Part shown: one piece after another, positions 1 to 8,164 of the stretch | Numbering within the stretch: the stretch's first letter is position 1 | Layout: every line of letters starts with the position of its first letter | NCBI GenBank assembly: GCA_025360785.1 | Contig: JANYBN010000184.1 | Span: 1 to 34,581 of the forward strand | Source of the DNA: Geobacter sp. | Lineage (GTDB): Bacteria > Desulfobacterota > Desulfuromonadia > Geobacterales > Pseudopelobacteraceae | Direction of reading: 5' to 3' | Length of the DNA: 34,581 nt | Program-made: the position numbers and the translations under genes | Notes under the pieces: model-generated | Told to the model about the DNA's origin: nothing | Seen by the model: only the letters and a program-made list of their open reading frames with translations | Database searches by the model: none

Positions 1-331
1 GGCTGATCCACGCTGCTACGCATACCGGCTGTCGGCCAGAGTGGTTTTTACGGCAAGCGCTTTTTTAGATTGATTCAGGTAAATTTATAAACTGTAAACA
101 ATTTACAATACTTCGTAACAGCTTGATATCTGTAGTTTGTCGTTATAACACCTTCACATTCCTGCCCTGCCCTGCCCATACACTTTCCAGCCACAAACAT
201 TCACCACACATGTAACTATACGAATTTTAAACATAATTACATTAATAATGTTGGCATGTTTTATGATAGACAAAGTGAAGGAGACTTTAGGCAGACAGTA
301 GTTTGCATATAAATTCATTGGAGGAGGAATT
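1..331. other. Gene-free leader upstream of the OmpA-family gene
   Basis: I see no convincing coding region in these 331 bases. The stretch is AT-rich from about 60 onward and probably carries the promoter of the OmpA-family gene. A loose inverted repeat GTAAAT/ATTTAC lies at about 79-106. A TATAAA at about 308 could be a -10 element, but no good -35 accompanies it. A strong ribosome binding site (GGAGGAGGAA) stands just before the ATG at 332. Confidence 0.4.
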
Positions 332-1702
332 ATGAAAAAAATAATTGGAAGTATCCTGACAACCTGTCTGCTTGTATCTGCAACAGCGGCATTCGGGGGA
401 GTCAAGGCCGAGAGTTTTTCAATAACCCCTTTGATTGGCGGTTATAGTTATGTAGATGATCCAAGTGAGGATACCGCTTTCGTGCTTGGCGCACGGGCAG
501 GCTACAACTTCACCAGGTCATTCGGCATTGAGGCGGTGTATGACTATGCTACAAAGGTAAATGATCTCTCTGGGTCTTCATTTTCCCTTCAACGGCTGGG
601 GGGACAGGCGCTCTATCACTTTTTCCCGGATAGTGTGCTTGTTCCTTATCTGGCCGCCGGCTATTCAGGGGTAACATTAAAAGGAGCGAACTTTGATAGC
701 AAGACTCGCGGCGCATTCGATTACGGTGTAGGCGCAAAGTTTTTTATGACTGACAACATTGCCCTGCGAGGTGACGTCCGCCATATTTTTTACAAATATA
801 ACTCAGGGAACATGAACAACGTCGAATTCACGCTGGGAGCCTATTTACAGTTCGGCGCCCCGGAACCTGCCGCTAAGGCGGTTACTCCTGCTCCTGCTCC
901 TGCACCGGAACCGGTTAAGGCCGAGGTTGTACCGGTTCCGGTTCCAGTTCCAGTTCCAGTTCCAGTTCCTCCGGCCGACTCGGATCATGACGGAGTAATT
1001 GACACCCTCGATAAGTGCCCCGACACACCGACTGGAGTGGCTGTTGACAGCAACGGCTGTCCGCTTGATACTGACAAAGACGGAGTGCCTGACTATCTTG
1101 ACAAGTGCCCCGACACTCCCTCTGGAGTAGCGGTTGATGTCAACGGATGCCCGCTTGATTCCGATAAGGATGCGGTGCCGGACTATCTTGACAAATGCCC
1201 CGACACTCCGACCGGAGCAGCGGTTGACCTCAATGGATGTCCGCTTGACACCGACAAAGACGGCGTTCCGGATTACCTGGATAAATGTCCTGACACACCA
1301 ATCGGAATCGTAGTTGACGCTACCGGCTGTCCAGTGGAAGCCGCCAAGCGATTCTGCGACAAACCGGCTGTTATTGCCATTACATTTGACACCAGCAAAG
1401 CAGACGTCAAGTCCGAATACCACGCCGAACTTGATAATATTGGAAATTTCCTGAAAGATTTTCCCAATTCAAAAGGAACAATTGATGGGCATACCGACTC
1501 TGTCGGAAGCAAGGCTGTAAACCAGAAACTGTCACAGGCTCGCGCCGAAAACGTGCGCAGTTACATTATCGATAAATTTGGAGTCGACGGCAGCCGTATT
1601 TCTGCGAAGGGGTATGGATCAGCCAAACCGGTGGCATCCAACAAAACCGCTTCCGGTAAAGCAAAGAACCGCCGTATAGAAGCAGTTTTCAGCTGCGAAT
1701 AA
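332..1702 (+). CDS. OmpA-family outer-membrane porin with TSP3 repeats
   Basis: This is a 456-residue outer-membrane protein built like OprF/OmpA. A signal peptide at residues 1-26 ends near AFGGVKA. An eight-strand-type beta-barrel domain follows to about residue 175 and ends in aromatic-rich strands. A Pro/Ala/Val linker (about 180-215) leads into four 30-residue thrombospondin type-3 repeats (216-335) with the DxDxDGVxDxxDxCPDTP calcium-binding pattern. The C-terminal OmpA domain (about 345-456) has the peptidoglycan-binding helix region IDGHTDSVGS and NRRIEAVF near the end. The protein would anchor the outer membrane to peptidoglycan and form a small pore. The ATG at 332 has GGAGGAGGAATT just upstream. 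The gene appears monocistronic, with a hairpin following it. Confidence 0.93.
   Translation: MKKIIGSILTTCLLVSATAAFGGVKAESFSITPLIGGYSYVDDPSEDTAFVLGARAGYNFTRSFGIEAVYDYATKVNDLSGSSFSLQRLGGQALYHFFPDSVLVPYLAAGYSGVTLKGANFDSKTRGAFDYGVGAKFFMTDNIALRGDVRHIFYKYNSGNMNNVEFTLGAYLQFGAPEPAAKAVTPAPAPAPEPVKAEVVPVPVPVPVPVPVPPADSDHDGVIDTLDKCPDTPTGVAVDSNGCPLDTDKDGVPDYLDKCPDTPSGVAVDVNGCPLDSDKDAVPDYLDKCPDTPTGAAVDLNGCPLDTDKDGVPDYLDKCPDTPIGIVVDATGCPVEAAKRFCDKPAVIAITFDTSKADVKSEYHAELDNIGNFLKDFPNSKGTIDGHTDSVGSKAVNQKLSQARAENVRSYIIDKFGVDGSRISAKGYGSAKPVASNKTASGKAKNRRIEAVFSCE
934..969 (+). repeat. Hexanucleotide repeat encoding the Val-Pro linker
   Basis: Six tandem hexamers (GGTTCC twice, then AGTTCC four times) encode an alternating Val-Pro linker between the beta-barrel and the TSP3 repeats. 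Because the unit is six bases, slippage would change linker length by two residues without shifting the frame. Confidence 0.85.
977..1336 (+). repeat. Four 90-bp tandem repeats encoding TSP3 units
   Basis: Four imperfect 90-bp units each encode a 30-residue thrombospondin type-3 repeat with one internal Cys pair (DKCPDTP and NGCPL). The third unit has Ala where the others have Gly in the DKDG motif. The repeats are coding and belong to the OmpA-family gene. Confidence 0.9.
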
Positions 1703-1729
1703 GAACAGATCTAATATGCTGAATCAGCG

Positions 1730-1763
1730 GAGGACTCTTTCAGGTAACGGCGAAAGGGTCCTC
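1730..1763 (+). terminator. Hairpin after the OmpA-family gene
   Basis: A 12-bp stem with one G-T pair (GAGGACTCTTTC against GAAAGGGTCCTC) encloses a 10-base loop 28 bases after the stop codon. Only a weak T-rich tail follows (TTCTGCTCT), so it may be a modest terminator or an mRNA-stabilising hairpin. Confidence 0.6.
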
Positions 1764-1814
1764 TTCTGCTCTGATACAGTGTGAAATAATATAACTTAAC
1801 AGGAGGACATCGCC

Positions 1815-2210
1815 ATGAGCATGCTTAAAGAGTTTAAGGAGTTTGCAGTAAAAGGAAATGTCGTTGATATGGCGGTAGGTATAATCATCGGGGCGGCTTT
1901 TGGTAAAATCATCTCTTCCCTTGTTGGCGATGTGATTATGCCGCCAATCGGCGTCTTATTGGGAGGAGTCGATTTCACCAATTTGTCGATTGTTGTCCAG
2001 GAGGCCATTGATAAAAAGCCGGCTGTTGTAATCAGCTACGGAAAATTTCTGCAAACGATTGTTGATTTCATAATTATCGCATTCGCCATATTTATGGCTG
2101 TAAAGGCAATGAATACTCTCAAAAAAAAGGAAGCTGCTGCACCGGCCGCCCCACCAAATCAAGAGGTGTTACTTGCAGAGATTCGGGATCTGCTCAAGGA
2201 TAAAAAGTAA
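1815..2210 (+). CDS. mscL: Large-conductance mechanosensitive channel MscL
   Basis: This 131-residue inner-membrane channel releases solutes during hypo-osmotic shock. The N-terminal amphipathic helix ([20 protein letters not shown]) is followed by the pore helix TM1 with the glycine-rich gate [17 protein letters not shown] periplasmic loop, TM2 (about residues 73-95) and a charged C-terminal bundle helix ([12 protein letters not shown]) complete it. Length and order match the MscL family (about 130-150 residues). The ATG at 1815 has AGGAGGACATCGCC upstream; the Met at codon 3 is a less likely start. It converges with the minus-strand gene ending at 2218. Confidence 0.97.
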   Translation: MSMLKEFKEFAVKGNVVDMAVGIIIGAAFGKIISSLVGDVIMPPIGVLLGGVDFTNLSIVVQEAIDKKPAVVISYGKFLQTIVDFIIIAFAIFMAVKAMNTLKKKEAAAPAAPPNQEVLLAEIRDLLKDKK

Positions 2211-2217
2211 CCTCGCA

Positions 2218-2460
2218 TCAGTGATTGTTCTGGCGTCCGGATCCTTTCCTCATGTTTGAAATGCGCTCTTTTACCATGACCAGAAGCTTCTTGGCCCATA
2301 TGAATTCGGTGGCAAGGATCGCCAGCCCGACCGGGATAACAACTATCGCCGGCCCCGGCAGCACGATCATGGCTACGCCCGCAGCCAGGATCGTGAAACC
2401 GATCACTATTACAATCAGGCGTTTGGCCTGCACCAATGTTTTGAAGACAATATGCTTCAC
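2218..2460 (-). CDS. PGPGW-type small membrane protein
   Basis: This 80-residue protein has two closely spaced hydrophobic segments (about residues 14-35 and 37-53) joined by the motif VLPGPAIVVIPVGLAILATEF. That arrangement is typical of the putative transmembrane PGPGW family, whose function is not known. A basic tail (KKLLVMVKERISNMRKG) would lie in the cytoplasm. It starts 17 bases after the UPF0182 gene on the same strand and has its own TAAGGG ribosome binding site, so it is probably the last gene of that operon. Confidence 0.75.
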   Translation of the reverse strand: MKHIVFKTLVQAKRLIVIVIGFTILAAGVAMIVLPGPAIVVIPVGLAILATEFIWAKKLLVMVKERISNMRKGSGRQNNH

Positions 2461-2477
2461 ATCATTACCCTTACATG

Positions 2478-5153
2478 CTACTTCGCCATCTGCTTCAGAA
2501 CCTGCTCCAGCTTGCGCAGTTCCTCGCCATAACCAGACCAGTTACCCTGGCGCTGCAGGTTAATCGCCTTTTCATAGAGGCTCATCGCTTCCTTGGCCAG
2601 CGTCGATGGTGAGGCCTTAGAGTCTACCGGAGCAGTCCCGGCAACAACGGCGGCAGCTTTTTTCCCACCAAACAGGCGCTGCAGGGCAAGTTCCAGATTT
2701 TCCTCCATGACAACCTGATCGCCGAAGGCAACTATTACCCGCTTCAGTTCAGGCAGCCCGGCTTTGTCGGCCGCAAGGAACAGCGGCTGTACATAGAGCA
2801 GTGATTTTTCTATCGGAATCACCAGCATGCTTCCCCGGATAACCTCCGAGCCGCGCTGGTTCCAGAGCGTCAGCTGCTGGGATATGAAGGAATCCTGGTT
2901 GATGCGGGCATCAATCTGTTTAGGCCCGTAGATCAACCGGTCACGCGGAAAGGTGTAGGCGCGGATCTTTCCGTAATTTTCCCCGTCACAACGGGCCGTC
3001 AGCCAGGCCGCCAGGTTGTCCCGCTTTGAAGGAGTAAACGGCAGCAGCAGGATGTACTCTTCCACTTTTTCACCCGGCAGTTTCATGATCGTATAGTAGG
3101 GCTCCATCGGTTTTTCGCCCAGCGAAGGAACCTGCCAGAGATTCTCCTTGTTGTAGAACACCTTCGGATCGGTCATGTGGTAGGCGGAAAACATCGCTGC
3201 CTGAAGCTGAAGGAACTGATGCGGGTAACGTATGTGCCGGCGCAGATCATCCGGCATTGCGGTCAGCGGCTTGAAAAGGCCCGGGAATATCCTGGCGTAA
3301 ACCTTTGCCAGGACATCATTCGGATCGCTGATATAAAAGCTGACGGAACCGTCGTAGGCATCAACAACAGCCTTGACAGAATTGCGCATATAGTTGATGC
3401 CACCCTGGATCGGCTTTGAATAGGGGAGGCGATCAGAATATGTGTAGGCATCAATTATCCATTTGAGCGTACCTTTTTCGTCCACCACCATGTAGGGATC
3501 GCCATCGAAACGGAGGAACGGCGCAATCGCCCTGACCCTCTCGTTGATATTGCGGTTGTAGATGATGCGGCTCTCAGCGGTTATGTCTGAAGAGAGCAGG
3601 ATTTTTTCTGTTTTAAATGTGGCGGCGAACATTGCTTTTTTGAGGAGTGAATCAATGGAAACTCCCCCTTTACCTGCATACGTCGTGTTGATATTACCGG
3701 TAGCGGTCGGATAGCTGAATTCCGGGACCTTAGTCTTGACAATCACATATTCGTTGGACAGCTCACCGAAATAGATTTCAGGCCTGGTTACTTTGATGTC
3801 AGCCAGGCTGACCGCCGGGATATCCTTGACGAAAAACTCAGGCAAACCTTCCTTACTGATCCGACTGACAGGACCGAAGGTAATGCCGTTACCATGGGTG
3901 AATATAAGGCGCTCGTTGATCCAGTTTTTACTGGGAAGATCGGCGTAGGAAAGTTCACGCGGGGACAGCATTACCTGGGTGTACTGGCCGTTCACCTTGT
4001 AACGGTCATTGTCCACATCGAAAAATTTGTAATAGGTTCTGATCTGCTGCAGCTGGCTGTAGGTCTTTAGCAGAGGCGCATGATCCCAGAGTCTGATGTT
4101 TTTAATAGTCGCATCATTGTTGGCAATATCGGCAGCTGAGAGCTTCGTATCGACATCGAACGACACGGTTTCAATCTTTTCAAGATCGTAGCCGAAACGG
4201 GTAAATTTAAGGTTGTTTTCTATGTACGGTGTCTCAAGGGCCAACTCGTTCGGCGCAACCTTGAACTTCTGTAGCACCCCGGGATAGACACGGATACCTA
4301 TAAAATACAGCGCAACCACTACCGCCGGCGGCAGCAGCGCCGAACGCCAGGCGCCTTTCCAGATCCCCACCGCCAGCATCGCTCCAGCCAACGGCGTCAG
4401 AAACGTCAGTACCCGGTAAGTCAGCAGCCGGGAGTGGACATCCACGTACCCTGCGCCATAAAAGGCGGTGTTACCGGAATAAAGCAGGCCAAAACTGTCC
4501 AGATAGAATCCGGCAGCAGTTACGCAGGCAAAAGCACCGGCCAGAAGCGCCAGATGATGACGTACCTTTGCGTCCACCGACGCACCGCGCTCTGTCAGGA
4601 TGATGCCGCCACGAACATAATACACCGCTGTGGCCAAAGCTGTGGCCGCCAGCATGGCAAATCCGGCAAAACCTTTAAGCACTTCCAGGAACGGCAGACT
4701 GAACAGATAAAAGCCGATATCCTTGCCGATGACCGGATCAACTGTGCCGACGTTCACCTTGTTTGTGAAAAGCAGCACCTCTTCCCATTGCATGGAGCCC
4801 CAGTTCCCGGCAAAGAGCGCCAGAACGGCACATACCAGCATGCTTACCGGTTTGGCAAGGCGAGCTGCTTCATCCCTGTTTATCCGGAGGGCGCCACTAC
4901 CCACGATGAATATGCCGGAAAGAGGAAATTGTGCCCTGTTGGCATAGTGAAGATTGATCATGACAATAACAAACAAAAGCGTGCCAAAAAGCAGCCCTAC
5001 CCCGGTCTTTGCATACAGCGTCGTAGTAAAGACGGATGAGAAACCGGTCTCGACGAAAAAGAGCCAGTCGGTGTAGTAATTGAGTATTGATGACACAAAA
5101 GGCAGCACGACCAGGAGCAGAATCAGAATAAGAATGAACTTGTTTTTAAACAT
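2478..5153 (-). CDS. UPF0182 family large membrane protein
   Basis: This 891-residue protein has about seven N-terminal transmembrane helices (to about residue 310) followed by a long soluble domain, presumably outside the cytoplasm. It matches the UPF0182/COG1615 family by layout and by stretches such as APNELALETPYIENNLKFTR and IDAYTYSDRLPYS. The C-terminal 60 residues form a low-complexity Ala/Ser linker and a helical tail (TLAKEAMSLYEKAINLQRQG) as in many family members. No biochemical role is established. I chose the ATG at 5153 because AAAGGGG stands six bases upstream. An in-frame ATG at 5180 overlaps the previous stop codon (TGATG) and would add nine residues. Confidence 0.88.
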   Translation of the reverse strand: MFKNKFILILILLLVVLPFVSSILNYYTDWLFFVETGFSSVFTTTLYAKTGVGLLFGTLLFVIVMINLHYANRAQFPLSGIFIVGSGALRINRDEAARLAKPVSMLVCAVLALFAGNWGSMQWEEVLLFTNKVNVGTVDPVIGKDIGFYLFSLPFLEVLKGFAGFAMLAATALATAVYYVRGGIILTERGASVDAKVRHHLALLAGAFACVTAAGFYLDSFGLLYSGNTAFYGAGYVDVHSRLLTYRVLTFLTPLAGAMLAVGIWKGAWRSALLPPAVVVALYFIGIRVYPGVLQKFKVAPNELALETPYIENNLKFTRFGYDLEKIETVSFDVDTKLSAADIANNDATIKNIRLWDHAPLLKTYSQLQQIRTYYKFFDVDNDRYKVNGQYTQVMLSPRELSYADLPSKNWINERLIFTHGNGITFGPVSRISKEGLPEFFVKDIPAVSLADIKVTRPEIYFGELSNEYVIVKTKVPEFSYPTATGNINTTYAGKGGVSIDSLLKKAMFAATFKTEKILLSSDITAESRIIYNRNINERVRAIAPFLRFDGDPYMVVDEKGTLKWIIDAYTYSDRLPYSKPIQGGINYMRNSVKAVVDAYDGSVSFYISDPNDVLAKVYARIFPGLFKPLTAMPDDLRRHIRYPHQFLQLQAAMFSAYHMTDPKVFYNKENLWQVPSLGEKPMEPYYTIMKLPGEKVEEYILLLPFTPSKRDNLAAWLTARCDGENYGKIRAYTFPRDRLIYGPKQIDARINQDSFISQQLTLWNQRGSEVIRGSMLVIPIEKSLLYVQPLFLAADKAGLPELKRVIVAFGDQVVMEENLELALQRLFGGKKAAAVVAGTAPVDSKASPSTLAKEAMSLYEKAINLQRQGNWSGYGEELRKLEQVLKQMAK

Positions 5154-5179
5154 TGCGTACCCCTTTGCTGGTTGACTCA

Positions 5180-5617
5180 TCAGCGGCCATAAGGATTAGA
5201 GGAGTTTTCTGCTCTTTTCTTTTTTATATACCGGTAAAGGAGGTAGCCTCCACCTGCCAGAAGAATAATCTCAAACAGGCCGATACCGCCACCGCCACCG
5301 CCCATACCGCCACCCGCCCCGGCAGCGCCGCTGAACAGCATGCTACCCAGCATACCACCTGCGAGTCCGCCAGCCATGCTCCTCATGAAGCCGCCGCCGG
5401 CTGGCTGCTGAAAGCCGCCCGGCGCAGGCGCAGCCTGCTGCCGTGACTGGCTCGGCTGGTAAGAAGGGCTGGCGGGCTGCGAGTAGCTGCGTGACCCGCT
5501 GCTCCCCATGGAGCGGCTGCCGCCAGCCCTGGCGTAGGCGTTAAGCTCCAGCACTGCGATGCTCATAATCAGCACGGCTGCAATAACGGTAAATACTTTA
5601 ACAACTCGATTTTTCAT
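5180..5617 (-). CDS. Gly/Ser-rich protein resembling a Tim44-like N-terminus
   Basis: This 145-residue protein has an N-terminal signal or anchor helix (VVKVFTVIAAVLIMSIAVLE), then a Gly/Ser/Gln/Pro-rich stretch (ARAGGSRSMGSSGSRSYSQP), then a glycine-rich segment with a second hydrophobic helix (GLFEIILLAGGGYLLYRYI) and a basic tail. The stretch just after the signal and the following membrane helix look like the N-terminal half of bacterial Tim44-like lipid-binding proteins, but the soluble Tim44 domain is absent. The ATG at 5617 has AAGGAGATCAAA upstream, better than the ATG seven codons earlier. It is probably cotranscribed with the UPF0182 gene. Function unknown. Confidence 0.7.
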   Translation of the reverse strand: MKNRVVKVFTVIAAVLIMSIAVLELNAYARAGGSRSMGSSGSRSYSQPASPSYQPSQSRQQAAPAPGGFQQPAGGGFMRSMAGGLAGGMLGSMLFSGAAGAGGGMGGGGGGIGLFEIILLAGGGYLLYRYIKKKRAENSSNPYGR

Positions 5618-5719
5618 TTTGATCTCCTTGTGCAGCATACCCGGCTGAGCCGGGGGTGTTTGACTTAATATTTGAGATATTTGAATTGCGATACGCGAAT
5701 ATTTTTCTCATCCCTCATC

Positions 5720-6457
5720 CTAATGTTCCAGGTGTGGTTCATGTAGCTTTACCGGCGTACCTCGCCTGAGCCTCAGGTTGAGCATCTCGACCATTACTGA
5801 GAAGGCCATGGCGAAATAGATGTACCCCTTGGGGATATGCATGTCTAAGCCGTCTCCGATAAGCGCCACACCGATCAGAAGCAGAAAGCTTAAGGCCAGC
5901 ATCTTGATGGTCGGATGTTTTTCAACAAAGGCGCTGATCTTTCCCGAAAAGAGCATCATGAATCCGACCGCGATGACAACCGCCGCAATCATTATGGCAA
6001 GCTGGCTGGCCATTCCAAGAGCGGTGATGATCGAATCAAGAGAGAAGACAATATCCAGCAGCAGGATCTGTACTATCACCGCGCCAAATGTTGCTCCGAC
6101 GCGGGCGGATGGAATCTCTTCATCCCCTTCAAGCTTCTCGTGAATCTCCATCGTACTTTTCCAGAGCAGAAATATTCCGCCGGAGATCAGAATCAGGTCA
6201 CGACCGGAAATCGCATTACCCAGGACAGTAAACAGAGGTGACGTGAGTCCCATCAGCCATGTTAGCGAAAAGAGCAGCGCGATGCGTATAAACATCGCCA
6301 GCCCGAGCCCCAGAAGCCTGGCTTTCTCCTGCTGATTTGCCGGGAGCTTGCTCGCCTGAATGGAGATAAAAATAATGTTATCAATTCCCAGGACAATTTC
6401 AAGCGCACTCAGTGTAACCAATGCCATCCAGACCTGCGGATCCGTCATCCATTCCAT
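5720..6457 (-). CDS. terC: TerC family membrane protein, likely Mn2+ exporter
   Basis: This 245-residue inner-membrane protein has about seven transmembrane helices. The TerC signature acidic motifs are visible: SALEIVLGIDNIIFISI near residue 18 and LLDIVFSLDSIITALGMA near residue 133, both carrying the Asp residues thought to bind metal. Family members (Alx, YkoY, YceF) act in manganese efflux or metal loading of exported proteins. The Mn2+-sensing riboswitch upstream supports that role here. The ATG at 6457 has AAGGAGGCATCAATAC upstream. The next gene on this strand (5617) follows after about 100 bases that include a small GC-rich hairpin (5640-5654) without a T tract. Confidence 0.93.
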   Translation of the reverse strand: MEWMTDPQVWMALVTLSALEIVLGIDNIIFISIQASKLPANQQEKARLLGLGLAMFIRIALLFSLTWLMGLTSPLFTVLGNAISGRDLILISGGIFLLWKSTMEIHEKLEGDEEIPSARVGATFGAVIVQILLLDIVFSLDSIITALGMASQLAIMIAAVVIAVGFMMLFSGKISAFVEKHPTIKMLALSFLLLIGVALIGDGLDMHIPKGYIYFAMAFSVMVEMLNLRLRRGTPVKLHEPHLEH

Positions 6458-6503
6458 GTATTGATGCCTCCTTTATTCCTTCTGTTATTTCTAATTTGAC
6501 AAA

Positions 6504-6554
6504 TAAAAAAGACCTTTACCCACGGCGTGACTATACGCATTGGATAAAGGTCTT
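6504..6554 (-). terminator. Riboswitch expression-platform terminator
   Basis: On the minus strand AAGACCTTTATCC pairs with GGGTAAAGGTCTT (one mismatch or wobble), enclosing a loop of about 21 bases. The stem is followed directly by a run of T. It is a textbook intrinsic terminator placed about 45 bases before the terC start, and its 5' arm overlaps the aptamer. Confidence 0.88.
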
Positions 6555-6650
6555 GCTTGCGACTATATCGTTCCCGGCCCGAGTCTTGCGACTGTGTTGA
6601 CGGACGCGGGATCAGCCATGTCTCCGGCTGATAGCTACTCCCCTTTATGG
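6508..6650 (-). promoter_or_regulatory. yybP-ykoY family Mn2+ riboswitch upstream of terC
   Basis: Read on the minus strand, this leader holds the conserved AAAGGGGAGTAGC at 6650-6634 and a central GTCAACA segment. Its 3' side has AAGACCTTTA, which also forms the 5' arm of the terminator stem. These are hallmarks of the yybP-ykoY aptamer, which binds Mn2+ and typically sits upstream of TerC or other metal-export genes. The arrangement suggests that Mn2+ binding sequesters the shared strand and prevents termination, switching terC on when manganese is high. No experimental evidence is available here. Confidence 0.88.
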
Positions 6651-6747
6651 AAGTAATAACTCTAATTGAACTGTTCCCCGCTTGTCAAGCAATCATTTAA
6701 CCGTAGATGCATCGATATACTGCGCGCCGCTTGACCATATGATTTAT

Positions 6748-7287
6748 TCACTCCTGCGGAGGAGGCCTGCCGGTTCTGGTTACAAACTCAAGATCTTCCT
6801 TTTTTTGGGCAATGCTTTCAGCGCAAAAAGTCCAGATCCGATAGCTTTCAATGCCCAGAATCGTTATGCCTGCTCCGAATACCGCCCAGTAATTTTCTTC
6901 AAGAGACTTGCCGTAATAATAAAAAAGGAAAAAGGCGGTAAGATAACCAACATGGCTGAAACTGCTGCGATGCTCAAGACCTGAGGCCATACGGGAAAGG
7001 CTCAGTATTATTGCGGAAAAAGTATAAAGCAGGAGCACAATACTGATGATACCCGCAGTTGGAGGCTTACCAAGTAAAGTGATGACGGCCTCCGGAGCGG
7101 GAAGAAAGACAAACCCCCACCAGGCAAGGATACTGACGCCCAGAAACAACGCAAGCGCCAGAATGCCGCGGATGGAAAAGCGGTTCAACCGGTTTATTTC
7201 CTTCTTCAATTCCTGGCGAAGCATGTCAGCGCTATCCCGGGTTTCATTGATATCAGCCGACAGTTGATGTTCACGCATGCCTGTCAT
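6748..7287 (-). CDS. Membrane protein of unknown function
   Basis: I do not recognise this 179-residue protein. The N-terminal 40 residues are charged and could form a coiled coil (RDSADMLRQELKKEINRLNR). Four hydrophobic segments follow at roughly residues 42-62, 76-97, 113-126 and 133-152. The C-terminal tail is polar (ESIAQKKEDLEFVTRTGRPP). It is the last gene of the minus-strand run that begins with the cytochromes and lies 56 bases after the truncated haem sensor. The start at 7287 has only a weak GGGGAT upstream; the Met at codon 4 is an alternative. Confidence 0.65.
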   Translation of the reverse strand: MTGMREHQLSADINETRDSADMLRQELKKEINRLNRFSIRGILALALFLGVSILAWWGFVFLPAPEAVITLLGKPPTAGIISIVLLLYTFSAIILSLSRMASGLEHRSSFSHVGYLTAFFLFYYYGKSLEENYWAVFGAGITILGIESYRIWTFCAESIAQKKEDLEFVTRTGRPPPQE

Positions 7288-7343
7288 TCAATCCCCGATA
7301 GCCTTATCCGTTTTTTAGTAGTTTGCAAAGTCAGGCTCATGAA

Positions 7344-8072
7344 TCAGTGCGAGGGTGGATCAGGGGCATCGTTCTTTTCTGTCGAAATATCCGCATAATT
7401 CCGCATTCTCTGTACCGGAAGAAAAAGATTTTTCCTCAACAGAGCGGTAACGCCGCCAATGGTAATTATGAGGCTCATTATTGTAAAGATGATCATCTGG
7501 ATGCGAAGCATTGCCAGCGATCTGGCATGTTCCGCCCTCGACAAGCCGATGTCCAGCGTCCCCAGAATTTTCTGTCCGGGGAGATGAACATGACATGCCG
7601 CAGATGAACAGTCCGGCTCGTTGTAGATCGGTGCAGTAATCGCTATTACATCCAGGCCATCCGGATTTCTGAACGTACGGGCTTGCTGCATCGTCCCAAG
7701 ATTCGTGACCGGGACAGCTCCTTGATGACAGACGATGCACCCTTCTGCATTCTTATCCACCTGACGGTCCAGCTCACCCGGCTTGGCAGAAAAACGCACG
7801 ATACCCTTCTTGTTAAATATCCTGATATGATCTACGCCGCGCTGCTCACCTACGTTCCGGATGATTGTAGCCAGCGTGTCGCGATCGGATTTGTGCATGG
7901 CATAGCGGGTGGACTTGAGTATGGTGTCGGCAAGATTGGAGGCATACACGATCTCGCTGCGATGAAAATCTTCACGAATAACGGAGTACAGAATCAGACA
8001 ACAGACCACCATAAATCCGGTAACGGCAAGACCAACCGGAACCAGGGCTTTTCCCGCAAGTGTGGCAAACAT
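7344..8072 (-). CDS. Haem-binding periplasmic sensor protein without a kinase
   Basis: This 242-residue protein has an N-terminal membrane helix (about residues 9-30), a periplasmic sensor domain and a second helix (about 190-211). The sensor has one CxxCH haem motif (CIVCH, residues 112-116) and a C-x4-CH motif (CSSAACH, residues 155-161). It ends at residue 242, about ten residues into what would be a HAMP domain (LFLPVQRMRNYADIS). The same sensor layout heads the complete histidine kinase at 17369-18928. No HAMP, kinase or output domain follows in any frame. The ATG at 8072 has GGAGGGATGAT upstream. It lies 92 bases after the 9-haem cytochrome gene and could report the redox state of that pathway or act as a haem protein itself. 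Confidence 0.82.
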   Translation of the reverse strand: MFATLAGKALVPVGLAVTGFMVVCCLILYSVIREDFHRSEIVYASNLADTILKSTRYAMHKSDRDTLATIIRNVGEQRGVDHIRIFNKKGIVRFSAKPGELDRQVDKNAEGCIVCHQGAVPVTNLGTMQQARTFRNPDGLDVIAITAPIYNEPDCSSAACHVHLPGQKILGTLDIGLSRAEHARSLAMLRIQMIIFTIMSLIITIGGVTALLRKNLFLPVQRMRNYADISTEKNDAPDPPSH

Positions 8073-8122
8073 ATCATCCCTCCAGAGATGGCTTCCATTA
8101 TCTCATAAAAACTGTTCATTAC

Positions 8123-8146
8123 CGCAAAGACGCAAAGCTCGCAAAG
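8123..8146. repeat. CGCAAAG short direct repeats
   Basis: Three copies of CGCAAAG lie within 24 bases between two operon genes. They look like a degraded dispersed repeat. I see no gene here. Confidence 0.4.
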
Positions 8147-8164
8147 AAGTCGCCGTTCATCCAA

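Noticed and set aside
1-75. Possible end of an upstream gene or terminator at the window edge
   Set aside because: No frame shows recognisable protein, and no clear stem with a T tract can be built from these bases.
977-1336. Regularly spaced repeats that might suggest a CRISPR array
   Set aside because: The 90-bp units are coding throughout, with no unique spacers. They translate into TSP3 repeats in frame.
845-1423. Long minus-strand reading frame opposite the TSP3 repeats
   Set aside because: It is an open frame caused by the repetitive codons of the OmpA-family gene. It has no ribosome binding site and its repeats simply mirror the coding strand.
5640-5654. CCCGGC-TGA-GCCGGG hairpin as a terminator
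   Set aside because: There is no T tract on either strand. On the minus strand it lies just before a ribosome binding site, so termination is unlikely.
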